A stretch of 64,000 bases of DNA from Fimenecus sp964540535 (GTDB lineage: Bacteria; Bacillota; Clostridia; Oscillospirales; Acutalibacteraceae), in NCBI GenBank assembly GCA_964540535.1, contig CAZIMO010000005.1:124001-188000 (forward strand), written 5' to 3'. The stretch's first letter is position 1. Each line of letters starts with the position of its first letter. Shown in pieces: positions 24,749 through 33,554 of this stretch. The notes beneath the pieces are model-generated. The model did not search any database and was not told where the DNA came from. It saw nothing but the letters and a program-made list of their open reading frames with translations. Both the position numbers and the translations under genes were made by a program.

Positions 24749-27382
24749 ATGAAATGGACAGGTCTTAATGAACTGAGAGAAAAATATTTAAGCTTTTTTG
24801 AAAGCAAGGGCCATTTGCGTTTGCCGAGCTTTTCGCTTGTGCCGCAGGGCGATAAGAGTATTCTTCTTATCAATGCGGGTATGACGCCGATGAAAAAATA
24901 TTTCACAGGTGAGGTAACACCGCCGAGAAGCCGTGTTACAACCTGCCAAAAGTGTATTCGTACACCGGATATTGAGAATGTAGGTAAAACCGCGCGCCAC
25001 GGCACATATTTTGAAATGCTGGGTAACTTCTCATTCGGCGATTATTTTAAGCATGAGGCAACTGCATGGGCTTGGGAATTTTTCACAAAGGTGCTTGAAA
25101 TCCCTGAAGATAAGCTCTATGTAAGCGTTTATCTTGAAGATGACGAGGCTTTTGATATTTGGACTAAAGAGGTTGGCGTTGACCCCTCTCATATGGTTCG
25201 ATTCGGCAAAGAGGATAATTTCTGGGAACACGGTGCAGGTCCCTGCGGTCCTTGTTCAGAGATTTATTTCGACCGTGGCCCCGACAAAGGCTGTGGCAGT
25301 CCCGATTGTAAGGTCGGCTGTGAATGCGACCGCTTTATCGAGGTTTGGAACTTGGTTTTCACACAGTTTGAAAATGACGGCAATAACAACTATACCCGTC
25401 TTGCTCACCCAAACATTGATACAGGTATGGGTCTTGAACGCCTTGCCTGTGTTATGCAAGAGGTTGACAATCTTTTCGAGGTTGATACCGTTCAGAATAT
25501 TATGAAGCACATCATTGATATTTCCGGTATTGAATATCATAAAGATGCTAAAAAAGATGTTTCGCTCCGTGTTATAACCGACCATATCCGCAGTACAACC
25601 TTTATGGTTGGCGACGGTGTTCTGCCCTCAAACAGCGGAAGAGGCTATGTTCTTCGCCGTCTTCTCCGACGTGCCGCACGCCATGGCAGACTTATTGGCA
25701 TTGACCGCCCGTTCTTGGCAGAGGTATGTGAAACCGTTATAAAGGAAAATGCGTCTGCATATCCAAATCTTGTTGAAAAGCAGGATTATATTAAAAAGGT
25801 TATCTCTATGGAAGAAGAAAGCTTCTATAAGACAATCGACAGCGGTCTCGGATTACTTAACGAAATGATGGCAAATTCAAAAGACAGCGTGCTTTCGGGC
25901 GACGACGCTTTTAAATTGCAGGATACATTCGGTTTCCCCATTGATTTGACAAAGGAAATCGTTGCAGAAAACAATATGACCGTTGACGAAGATAAATTCA
26001 AGGCTCTTGTTGAAGAGGCAAGAATGAAAGCCAAGAGTGTTAAGCGTGACGGCGCTGAAACCGATTGGCGTAACAACGGTGTTTCCTTCAAGGATATTGC
26101 TAAAACAGAATTTACAGGATACACTGAAAACAATACAAATGCCACAGTTGTTGCAATTGTTGCTGACGGTGAAAGAAAAGAGTTTGCAGAGTCGGGCAAC
26201 GCAATTCTTGTGCTTGACAAAACCTCTTTTTATGCTGAAAGCGGCGGTCAGACAGGCGATAAGGGAATAATCACGATCGGCGAAAGCACATTTGAAGTAA
26301 TGAATACTGTAAAAGACGCTGACGGCATAGTTCTTCATCACGGTGTATTGAACGGCGACGCAATCAAGGTAGGCGACAGCGCAGTAACCTTATATGATGA
26401 AGAAAACAGAAAAGCTACAATGCGTAACCATACTGCCGCGCATCTTCTTCAGGCGGCGCTTCGCAAGGTTTTGGGTACTCATGTTGAGCAGGCAGGTCAG
26501 CTTGTAGATGCAAACGAGGTTCGTTTTGACTTTACTCACTTTACCGCAATGACAAGCGACGAGCTTAAAGCGGTTGAAGCGCTTGTAAATGAAGAAATTC
26601 TCAATGCAACTGAAATGACAATTAAAGAAATGCCCATTGAAGAGGCAAAGGCTATGGGCGCTATGGCATTGTTCGGCGAAAAATACGGCAATGTTGTTCG
26701 TGTTGTTAAGGCAGGGGATTTCTCAACCGAGCTTTGCGGCGGTACGCATGTTGACAATACAGGTAAAATCGGTCTTTTCAAGCTGGTTTCTGAATCGTCT
26801 GTTGCGGCAGGTGTGAGAAGAATACAGGCAGTAACAGGTAAAAATGTTCTTAAATATATTGACGCAAAGAATGAGCTTATCTATTCAGCGGCTGAAGCTT
26901 TAAAGGTCGGCAATGCGGCGGCGCTTCCTGCAAAGGCACAGGCAGTTGCAAATGAGCTTAAAGCTAAAGAAAAAGAAATTGCGTCGCTTAAATCAGAAAT
27001 CAACAGCTTTAAGACTTCGGGCCTTATGGCAGGCGCAGTTGATGTGAACGGAGTTCAGCTTGTTGTTTATAATGCAGGTGAAGAGGATGCAAACGGACTT
27101 CGCTCAATGGCAGAGACCGTAAGAGAAGCGCTTTCTGACAGTGTTGCGGTTATTGCTGGCACAAATGCCGAAAAGGGAACTTGCTCTTTCGCATGCGCTT
27201 GCGGTAAAGAGGCAATTGCACGCGGCGCTCATGCAGGCAATATTGTCCGTGAGGTTGCTAAAATTGCAGGCGGTTCGGGCGGCGGCAAGCCTGATATGGC
27301 TATGGCAGGCGGTAAAGATCCGTCAAAGATTGACGACGCGCTTATGCGTGCCGATGAAATTCTTCGCAATATGTTGAAATAA
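24749..27382 (+). CDS. alaS: Alanine--tRNA ligase
   Basis: This enzyme charges tRNA-Ala with alanine and edits mischarged Ser or Gly. At 877 aa it has the full set of domains: the class II catalytic core (FFESKGHLRLPSFSLVP, motif 2 region TCQKCIRTPDIENVG, motif 3 GMGLERLACV), the tRNA-recognition region, the editing domain with the zinc motif HTAAHLLQAALR and CGGTHVDNTG, and the C-terminal DHHA1 domain (GGSGGGKPDMAMAGGKDP). TAGGAG precedes the ATG. Its stop codon is only 5 bp ahead of the conserved leader element at 27388, from which the HIT gene is read. Confidence 0.97.
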   Translation: MKWTGLNELREKYLSFFESKGHLRLPSFSLVPQGDKSILLINAGMTPMKKYFTGEVTPPRSRVTTCQKCIRTPDIENVGKTARHGTYFEMLGNFSFGDYFKHEATAWAWEFFTKVLEIPEDKLYVSVYLEDDEAFDIWTKEVGVDPSHMVRFGKEDNFWEHGAGPCGPCSEIYFDRGPDKGCGSPDCKVGCECDRFIEVWNLVFTQFENDGNNNYTRLAHPNIDTGMGLERLACVMQEVDNLFEVDTVQNIMKHIIDISGIEYHKDAKKDVSLRVITDHIRSTTFMVGDGVLPSNSGRGYVLRRLLRRAARHGRLIGIDRPFLAEVCETVIKENASAYPNLVEKQDYIKKVISMEEESFYKTIDSGLGLLNEMMANSKDSVLSGDDAFKLQDTFGFPIDLTKEIVAENNMTVDEDKFKALVEEARMKAKSVKRDGAETDWRNNGVSFKDIAKTEFTGYTENNTNATVVAIVADGERKEFAESGNAILVLDKTSFYAESGGQTGDKGIITIGESTFEVMNTVKDADGIVLHHGVLNGDAIKVGDSAVTLYDEENRKATMRNHTAAHLLQAALRKVLGTHVEQAGQLVDANEVRFDFTHFTAMTSDELKAVEALVNEEILNATEMTIKEMPIEEAKAMGAMALFGEKYGNVVRVVKAGDFSTELCGGTHVDNTGKIGLFKLVSESSVAAGVRRIQAVTGKNVLKYIDAKNELIYSAAEALKVGNAAALPAKAQAVANELKAKEKEIASLKSEINSFKTSGLMAGAVDVNGVQLVVYNAGEEDANGLRSMAETVREALSDSVAVIAGTNAEKGTCSFACACGKEAIARGAHAGNIVREVAKIAGGSGGGKPDMAMAGGKDPSKIDDALMRADEILRNMLK

Positions 27383-27387
27383 TGTGA

Positions 27388-27485
27388 TAGCGTGAAAAAT
27401 ACAACGAAAGGAGCGATACCGTGCATAAAAAGCCGTTTTTAACAGCTCTTTGTGCGAATTCTGTATCGTATGGCGATTTTTATGG
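27388..27485 (+). promoter_or_regulatory. Conserved structured leader element, copy 1 (before the HIT gene)
   Basis: This stretch from TAGCGTGAAA to the ATGG of the HIT start is almost identical to 61402-61497. It can fold as CGATAC/GTATCG (27414-27419, 27463-27468) enclosing GCATAAAAAGC/GCTCTTTGTGC (27423-27433, 27445-27455; ten of eleven paired). AAAGGAG lies directly before the outer helix and the ATG directly after it, so folding would bring a ribosome site next to the start. A short frame, GTG 27392 to TAA 27442 (16 codons), has a counterpart in copy 2. No named riboswitch is recognised. Confidence 0.7.
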
Positions 27486-27820
27486 ATTGTCTTTTTTGTA
27501 AAATAGTAAATGGAGAAATCCCGTCAAATAAGGTCTACGAAGATGAAAAAATACTTGCGTTCCGTGACATTGCTCCTCAAGCGGATGTTCATATTATAGT
27601 AATCCCAAAAGACCATATAGCAAACAGCGCAAATGATATAAATGCCTATAACTGCGAAACTGTGGGATATATCTTTGCGAAAATCCCTGAAATTGCAAAG
27701 CTTGCAGGAGTTGACAGTTACAGAATTATCAACAACTGCGGTGAAAAAGCAGGGCAGACGGTTCAGCATATTCATTTTCATCTTCTCAGCGGCGACAATC
27801 TTACAGAAAGATTGGTTTAA
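27482..27820 (+). CDS. HIT-family nucleotide-binding hydrolase
   Basis: The 112-aa protein has the Hint-type layout: the zinc-type start MDCLFCKIVNGEIPS, DIAPQADVHIIVIPKDHI and the histidine triad HIHFHLL near the C-terminus. Family members hydrolyse phosphoramidates such as adenosine-5'-phosphoramidate. An in-frame ATG at 27470 would add MAIF, and the same four residues precede the FTR-like protein at 61494 because both genes share the leader element. ATG 27482 agrees with homologues. The gene follows alaS by 99 bp and has its own terminator. Confidence 0.92.
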   Translation: MDCLFCKIVNGEIPSNKVYEDEKILAFRDIAPQADVHIIVIPKDHIANSANDINAYNCETVGYIFAKIPEIAKLAGVDSYRIINNCGEKAGQTVQHIHFHLLSGDNLTERLV

Positions 27821-27830
27821 TAACAAAATC

Positions 27831-27861
27831 AGCGGTGTTTATTCAGCGAACACCGCTTTTT
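27831..27861 (+). terminator. Intrinsic terminator after the HIT gene
   Basis: AGCGGTGTT (27831-27839) pairs perfectly with AACACCGCT (27849-27857), followed by TTTT. Confidence 0.85.
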
Positions 27862-27927
27862 GTTGCTGTGCTTTGGCTATTTTAATATACTTTAAATGGA
27901 ATTTTTATCAGTAAAGGTGAAGATATT

Positions 27928-29727
27928 ATGAAGAATATAAATTATAAACCGCTTGAAAACAGCTTGCTTGACTTTCGTATGTCAGATGTCAAACTTGTTG
28001 ACCCTTATATGCAAAATGCTTTTTCACTTGAAGTAAAATATCTTAAAAGCATTGACTGTAATAAGCTTTTAAAGGGATTTTGCGAAATTGCAGGAGTGAA
28101 AAGCGATGCAGAAAAATACGGCGGATGGGAAACATCTGCGCTTCAAGGGCATACTCTCGGTCATTATCTCACCGCAGTTTCACAAGCTTATGTTACAAGC
28201 GGTGATGAAGAATTTAAAAAAATAGCTGACAGAATGATATCCGTTCTTGCCGAGTGCCAAAATAAAGACACAGGCTATCTGGCGGCAATACCCGAAAGCC
28301 ACTATGTTCAGCTTGAACAGGGTAATACAGCAGGCACCTGGGTTCCGTGGTACTCAATGCACAAAATACTTTCCGGTATTATTTCGGTTTATGAACTTGT
28401 CGGCAATAAGCAGGCTTTTGATGTTGCCGCGAAGTTGGGAGATTGGGTTTACAGCCGTACTTCAAAATGGGATTTGGATACGCAAAAAACAGTTCTCAAT
28501 ATAGAATACGGCGGAATGAACGATTGTCTGTATCAGTTATACAAACATACAAAATCCGAAAAGCATTTGTCGGCAGCTCACAGCTTTGATGAAATGCCCC
28601 TTTTTGATGCTTGTTATAACGGAAAAGACATTCTCAACGGCAAGCACGCAAATACAACAATTCCTAAATTTTTAGGCGCTCTTAACAGATATTTAGTGAC
28701 AGATGAGGAGTATTATCTTAAATCGGCAGAAAATTTTTGGGAAATCGTATTGAAAAACCATACATATATCACCGGCGGTAACAGCGAATGGGAACATTTC
28801 GGCGAGCCGAAAATTCTTGACGCCGAGCGAACAAACTGCAACTGCGAAACCTGCAATACATATAATATGCTTAAGCTTACCCGTGAACTTTATAAGCTTA
28901 CAGGCAATAGCAAATATGCTGATTATTACGAAAACACATTTATTAACGCAATTTTATCGTCACAAAATCCCGAAACAGGAATGACTACATATTTTCAGCC
29001 TATGGCGACAGGTTTTTTCAAGGTTTACAGCTCTGCGTATGAGAATTTTTGGTGCTGTACAGGCTCGGGAATGGAGAATTTCTCGAAGCTGGGAGACAGT
29101 ATTTATTACAAAACTGACGGCAGTATTTATATTACGCAGTTTATATCTTCAAGCGTTAATTGGGCAGAAAAAGGGCTTAAAATTACGCAAAATGTGAGTT
29201 TGCCAAGCGTTAAATTCACAGTAAACGGTTCTGAAAATGCAGATATTATTCTTCGTGTACCGGATTGGTGCGCTGACAGTCCGATAGTTAAAATTAACGG
29301 CGAAAAGGTTAATACAGAGACTGAAAACGGTCATATTCGGCTTTCCCGTGAATGGAGTGACGGCGATGTGATTGAATATACACTGCCTATGCAAGTTAAA
29401 GTTCACAGCCTGCCGGATAACGAAAATACAGTTGCGTTTAAGTACGGCCCGTGGGTATTGAGCGCGGATATGGGCAACAACAATATGAAAACTGACATTA
29501 CAGGTGTGAATGTTACAATTCCTTTGTCTGATACTAATTTGAGCGATGTACTTGTTTTAAAAGACGTTTCAATAAAGGAATGGCTTAAAAATATCAGTGA
29601 GAATTTGGTTTGTGAGCAAGGCGAACTTCAATTCAAGCTTAAAGGAACGAATCAGAATTTGACATTTTCGCCTCATTACAGACAACATAAACACCGTTAC
29701 GGAATATATTTCACTCTTTCAAATTGA
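27928..29727 (+). CDS. Glycoside hydrolase family 127 (beta-L-arabinofuranosidase-like)
   Basis: GH127 (formerly DUF1680) enzymes release beta-L-arabinofuranose using a zinc-bound cysteine nucleophile. The 599-aa protein has the (alpha/alpha)6-barrel features SALQGHTLGHYLTA, NIEYGGMND and NCETCNTYNMLKLTREL near residue 307 (metal-binding Glu/Cys). It also has FWCCTGSGMENFSKLGD near 374, with the nucleophile Cys pair. The C-terminus is a beta-sandwich. No signal peptide is present, so it would act on imported short arabinosides, for example from plant glycoproteins or arabinans. It is flanked by its own promoterless 66-bp gap after a terminator. Confidence 0.92.
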   Translation: MKNINYKPLENSLLDFRMSDVKLVDPYMQNAFSLEVKYLKSIDCNKLLKGFCEIAGVKSDAEKYGGWETSALQGHTLGHYLTAVSQAYVTSGDEEFKKIADRMISVLAECQNKDTGYLAAIPESHYVQLEQGNTAGTWVPWYSMHKILSGIISVYELVGNKQAFDVAAKLGDWVYSRTSKWDLDTQKTVLNIEYGGMNDCLYQLYKHTKSEKHLSAAHSFDEMPLFDACYNGKDILNGKHANTTIPKFLGALNRYLVTDEEYYLKSAENFWEIVLKNHTYITGGNSEWEHFGEPKILDAERTNCNCETCNTYNMLKLTRELYKLTGNSKYADYYENTFINAILSSQNPETGMTTYFQPMATGFFKVYSSAYENFWCCTGSGMENFSKLGDSIYYKTDGSIYITQFISSSVNWAEKGLKITQNVSLPSVKFTVNGSENADIILRVPDWCADSPIVKINGEKVNTETENGHIRLSREWSDGDVIEYTLPMQVKVHSLPDNENTVAFKYGPWVLSADMGNNNMKTDITGVNVTIPLSDTNLSDVLVLKDVSIKEWLKNISENLVCEQGELQFKLKGTNQNLTFSPHYRQHKHRYGIYFTLSN

Positions 29728-29773
29728 AAATCTGTTAAAATTATAACAATATTGTCATAATTATTCCAAATCG

Positions 29774-29802
29774 TTGCAATTCATAGTCATAAGTAATATA
29801 AT
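29774..29802 (+). promoter_or_regulatory. Sigma-A promoter of the DUF2804 gene
   Basis: TTGCAA (29774-29779) and TATAAT (29797-29802) are 17 bp apart, 40 bp ahead of the ATG. Confidence 0.65.
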
Positions 29803-29841
29803 TATTCTATTGGGAAATTATACTTTAAGGAGTTGCGGATT

Positions 29842-30927
29842 ATGGAAAGAACCTATGTTCCTTTCAAGGATTGGAAAGAAAAGTCAAAACAGATTGAGTA
29901 TACTGAAAGCACACCGCTTTTGAATGCTGACGGCACTTTGAATGCTAAAGGCTGGGCAAGGCACAATGTTTTTGAGTATGACAGAAATCTTGTTAAAAAA
30001 GGACTTATCAGCCGTAAAGAGTGGGACTTTTATCAGATTTCAAACGGCAAATTGGCAGTTCAGCTGAACTTTGCAAACATAAATATGGGCGGTTTTCTTG
30101 CGGCAAAGCTTGTTGATCTTGAAAACGGAGAAGAGGTTATTGATTGCAGTAAATTCTTTTTAGGCGACAAATATGTTCTGCCGAAAAAAGGCGATGTGCC
30201 AAACCGCTTTAAAACAAATGTGGGCGGCGCTGAAATCGACTTTAACACAGGCAAAAATTCACGCAGACTTTGGTACAGATGTGTTACAAAGGACAGGGGA
30301 GTTATTGAGTGCGATTTCACTATGGATATTCCCGAGGGCTTTGAGAATATTACAACTGTTATTCCTTTTAAAGAAGATCCAACCCGCTATTTTATGACAA
30401 CAAAGCAGATTGGTATGCCTTGCGAGGGTTCAATGAGAATAGGCAGTGACCTTTACGAGTTTTCTAAAGACGATACATTCGCTTTTTTAGATTGGGGCAG
30501 AGTTAATACAATCCGTAATATGGTTTGGTATTGGGGCGCAGGCTCTTCATATATCACTGACGGTGACGGCGTAAAGCATAATTTGGGCTTTGAAATCACA
30601 TGGGCAATAGGTGATGAGAGCAACGCTACCGAAACCTGCATTTTCTATGACGGCAAGGCTAATAAATTCGGTGCAATTGATGTTGAAACCTTCCCAAAAG
30701 ACGATAAGTATATGGAGCCTTGGAAGTTTGTTTCGGAAGACGGCAGATTTAACCTTACAATGCAGCCGTTCTATGATTATCATACCGATTTTAATGTTAA
30801 GGTGGGCAGAATGCACGCGCATCAGGTTCACGGACTTTGGAGCGGTGATGTTATCCTTGATGACGGCACAAAAATTGAGATTAAAGATATGTACGCTTTC
30901 TGCGAATATGTAGAGAATAAGTGGTAA
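29842..30927 (+). CDS. DUF2804 domain protein
   Basis: The 361-aa cytoplasmic protein matches DUF2804. It opens with TPLLNADGTLNAKGWARH and carries the mid-segment LDWGRVNTIRNMVWYWGAG and the C-terminal GRMHAHQVHGLWSGDVILDD. The family is widespread in Clostridia and Actinobacteria, with no activity I can name. Its beta-rich fold with a tryptophan-rich cavity hints at a lipid- or sugar-binding or lipocalin-like role, which is only inference. TAAGGAG precedes ATG 29842. It has its own promoter and a hairpin after the stop. Confidence 0.85.
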   Translation: MERTYVPFKDWKEKSKQIEYTESTPLLNADGTLNAKGWARHNVFEYDRNLVKKGLISRKEWDFYQISNGKLAVQLNFANINMGGFLAAKLVDLENGEEVIDCSKFFLGDKYVLPKKGDVPNRFKTNVGGAEIDFNTGKNSRRLWYRCVTKDRGVIECDFTMDIPEGFENITTVIPFKEDPTRYFMTTKQIGMPCEGSMRIGSDLYEFSKDDTFAFLDWGRVNTIRNMVWYWGAGSSYITDGDGVKHNLGFEITWAIGDESNATETCIFYDGKANKFGAIDVETFPKDDKYMEPWKFVSEDGRFNLTMQPFYDYHTDFNVKVGRMHAHQVHGLWSGDVILDDGTKIEIKDMYAFCEYVENKW

Positions 30928-30944
30928 AATAATATTGATGTACG

Positions 30945-30970
30945 GCGGAGATTTTTCTCCGCTGTTCTTG
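30945..30970 (+). terminator. Probable intrinsic terminator
   Basis: GCGGAGA (30945-30951) pairs with TCTCCGC (30956-30962) around a tight loop. The following TGTTCTTGT is only moderately T-rich. Confidence 0.55.
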
Positions 30971-31029
30971 TATATTCATATTTAAAATGTTAAAATAAGA
31001 TATAATTACAGTTAAAGGAAAATACAAAT

Positions 31030-31782
31030 ATGAAATTTATATCGTGGAATGTAAACGGCTTTCGTGCCTGTTTAACTAAAGGCTTTGAAGAATTTTTTAA
31101 CGAACAGAACGCAGATTTTTTCTGTATTCAAGAAACAAAAATGCAGCCCGACCAAGCTGAATTTAAGCCCGAGGGATATTATCAGTATTGGTACAGTGCC
31201 GAGAAAAAAGGTTATTCGGGTACGGCGGTTTTCACAAAATATGAGCCTATAAGCGTTTGGTATGGGCTTGATATTGATAAGCACGACCACGAGGGCAGAG
31301 CAATTACTCTTGAATATGAGAATTTCTATCTGCTTTGCGTGTATACTCCCAATTCCAAGCGAGAACTTGCCCGTCTTGATTACAGAATGGAATGGGAAGA
31401 CGATTTAAGAGAATATATTAAGTCCCTTGATGCAACAAAGCCTGTAATTTATTGCGGAGATTTGAATGTGGCTCACGAAGAAATCGACCTGAAAAATCCG
31501 AAAACAAATCATCATAATGCAGGATTTTCTGACGAAGAGCGAGGAAAGTTCACAGAGCTTTTAAATGCGGGCTTTAAAGATACTTTCCGCACGATTTATC
31601 CCGAAAAAGTGCAGTATTCGTGGTGGAGCTATATGTTCCAGGCAAGAGCGAAGAATACAGGATGGCGTATCGACTATTTTGTGGTGTCCGACCGCATAAT
31701 GCCCAAGGTGAAAGACAGCGTTATCTTCACTGAAGTTATGGGCAGCGACCATTGCCCTGTGGGAATTGAGATTGAAATATAG
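31030..31782 (+). CDS. xth: Exodeoxyribonuclease III / AP endonuclease (Xth family)
   Basis: This base-excision repair enzyme cuts at abasic sites and removes 3' blocks. The 250-aa protein shows the EEP-fold motifs in order: SWNVNGFRA (Asn ligand), CIQETKMQP (catalytic Glu metal ligand), IYCGDLNVAHEEIDL (Asp/Asn), then WRIDYFVVS and the terminal GSDHCPVGIEI (Asp-His pair). Length and motif spacing are normal. It is probably monocistronic, with AAAGGAAA ahead of the start. Confidence 0.95.
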   Translation: MKFISWNVNGFRACLTKGFEEFFNEQNADFFCIQETKMQPDQAEFKPEGYYQYWYSAEKKGYSGTAVFTKYEPISVWYGLDIDKHDHEGRAITLEYENFYLLCVYTPNSKRELARLDYRMEWEDDLREYIKSLDATKPVIYCGDLNVAHEEIDLKNPKTNHHNAGFSDEERGKFTELLNAGFKDTFRTIYPEKVQYSWWSYMFQARAKNTGWRIDYFVVSDRIMPKVKDSVIFTEVMGSDHCPVGIEIEI

Positions 31783-31960
31783 GCTTAATAATTGATTATA
31801 AGTAAATTCTGTTGGTAATTATTTACAATAACTAAATTGCGAATTTGTTTAAAAAACAGAATATTAAATTTCACTTCGCTTTTTTGTCACAAAACATATA
31901 CTTTAAACTGTTGTATTTAGTATAATGGGGTAAAGGAATTATGATGAGAGGGTGACAAAT

Positions 31961-32722
31961 ATGAAAAAAACTACTAAAATTATTCTTTCAACAATATGTA
32001 TCGTTCTTGCAGTGATTATGGTTAGCGGATATGTGGCTTGGAAAAACTATATACCCACAAGAATCGAGTATATGATCAGTGATACGACTGTAAACTTGAA
32101 CGATCCCCGTGAAGTAGTGGGCGTAAAACCATATGTTTTTGTAGGTTATGTTCAGGAACTTTATGATTTTTGTACTCAAAAGTCAAGCCGTGAATTTCCT
32201 GAAATTGTTGATTATTATGAGATTCCTTTTACCGAATGTCGGGTGAAAGTTGTTGCAGGCATAAAAGGCAATCTTAAAGAGGGCAGTGAGTTTTCTTTTT
32301 ATAAAGTAGGCGGAATAGTTCCAAGCAGAACTTGTATTTTTCTTGATGAGGGCGATATTATGCCCGAAAAAGGAAAATATTATATATTTACAGGTATTGC
32401 TCATGCTGACGGAACTATGACGGGCGGAGGAACAAACGGAACAATAGAGCTTGAAGCAGGTATTACCGAAAACAATCTGGAGGACTCAAAAGTATATCAA
32501 ACATATCTTGACGCGTATGAAAATCAAATTTTACCGAGTAAGGGCAATGATTTTGTTTATCTTTGCATAGCGGATGAAAATTACGGCGACGGCACATACA
32601 ATGCAGAATTATATAAAGAGTATATAGAGTATATAAAAGAAAAAGGTGACAGCATTGATGAAGCATATTACAAGGCTGTAAAAAGCGAAAATAAGAAAAT
32701 TGATGAAGTATTAAGTGAATGA
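31961..32722 (+). CDS. Membrane-anchored extracytoplasmic protein of unknown function
   Basis: The 253-aa protein starts MKKTTKIILSTICIVLAV, giving one N-terminal helix (about residues 7-27). The rest looks extracytoplasmic, with a central beta-rich domain (PYVFVGYVQELYDF, then VKVVAGIKGNLKEGSEFSFY and GKYYIFTGIAHADGTM) and a lysine-rich tail. ATG 31961 follows AGGGTGA; the frame extends 3 codons further, but that GTG lies in the ribosome site. A TATAAT at 31921 lies ahead without a clear -35 box. No family is recognised. It may form a pair with the similar-style gene at 32779. Confidence 0.7.
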   Translation: MKKTTKIILSTICIVLAVIMVSGYVAWKNYIPTRIEYMISDTTVNLNDPREVVGVKPYVFVGYVQELYDFCTQKSSREFPEIVDYYEIPFTECRVKVVAGIKGNLKEGSEFSFYKVGGIVPSRTCIFLDEGDIMPEKGKYYIFTGIAHADGTMTGGGTNGTIELEAGITENNLEDSKVYQTYLDAYENQILPSKGNDFVYLCIADENYGDGTYNAELYKEYIEYIKEKGDSIDEAYYKAVKSENKKIDEVLSE

Positions 32723-32778
32723 TTTAATACAGATAGAGAGCTTTTGCTAAAGTCATCAATTTTTAGGAGTATTGCATT

Positions 32779-33471
32779 ATGAAATTAAAAAAATTATTGA
32801 TTGCATTCTCAAGTATATTTATTGTATGTTTAATAGCCTTTTGTATATCAAAATTTTCGGATAGATACAGTGAAGAGGCTTTTATATCAAATGTTGAAAA
32901 AAACAGTATCTTTGATGAAGAAGAAAAAAGCGAGCTTATTGAGATATACAATGACCCGGATATGTCAGATGAAGACAGAAAAGAATTTTTTCAGCTTGTA
33001 GAACAGTATCCCGGATTATTGGCGTCACAAAAGGATTTTCAATATGAAATTGTTAATTTCAATATATATAAATCTGACTTTGAAGTTTTGCTGAACAGCG
33101 TAATATCCTATATTGATGAAAATCATTACGAAGAACCTTATTACATAGGATTTTATGAAGAAGACGGTAATTTTACTCTTAAAAGAGGTGGCTTTTGGCA
33201 AGAAAGCAATGCCCTTGAAGTTGATGCTTCAGTGAATGAAAGCATGAAAAAAATAGAAGATTATTTTGATGTAATAGGACATTATTTTTCAGTAATAAGA
33301 GTTGAAAATGGGTCAGTTCGGTTTGATACTGAAAACGGTAAATTCTCTATAATCTATTCTTTAGACGGAATATCACCCGAAGAAAAAGGTATGGATATAA
33401 TCGGTACAAGAAAATATAGAATCGGAAATATCAGCGGCGATTGGTATTATGCGTCTATAAAAAATGTATGA
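32779..33471 (+). CDS. Membrane-anchored extracytoplasmic protein of unknown function
   Basis: The 230-aa protein has an N-terminal basic stretch and one helix (about residues 4-24, LLIAFSSIFIVCLIAFCIS). An acidic segment follows (EEEKSELIEIYNDPDMSDED) and then a beta-rich C-terminal domain containing FYEEDGNFTLKRGGFW and a terminal GDWYYASI. TTTTAGGAG lies before the start. It is 56 bp after the previous anchored protein and before a strong terminator, so the two are likely one transcript. No homologous family is recognised. Confidence 0.68.
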   Translation: MKLKKLLIAFSSIFIVCLIAFCISKFSDRYSEEAFISNVEKNSIFDEEEKSELIEIYNDPDMSDEDRKEFFQLVEQYPGLLASQKDFQYEIVNFNIYKSDFEVLLNSVISYIDENHYEEPYYIGFYEEDGNFTLKRGGFWQESNALEVDASVNESMKKIEDYFDVIGHYFSVIRVENGSVRFDTENGKFSIIYSLDGISPEEKGMDIIGTRKYRIGNISGDWYYASIKNV

Positions 33472-33502
33472 TTTACATTAAATAACTTTTTACTTAACAA
33501 CA

Positions 33503-33540
33503 ACACACCGCTTAGGCTTTAAACCTAAGCGGTGTGTTTT
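33503..33540. terminator. Intrinsic terminator between convergent genes
   Basis: A perfect 14-bp stem (33503-33516 with 33524-33537) has a 7-nt loop. TTTT follows on the plus strand and a weaker TTGTTGTT on the minus strand, so it probably serves both converging transcripts. Confidence 0.85.
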
Positions 33541-33554
33541 ATCGTTTAAGCGTA

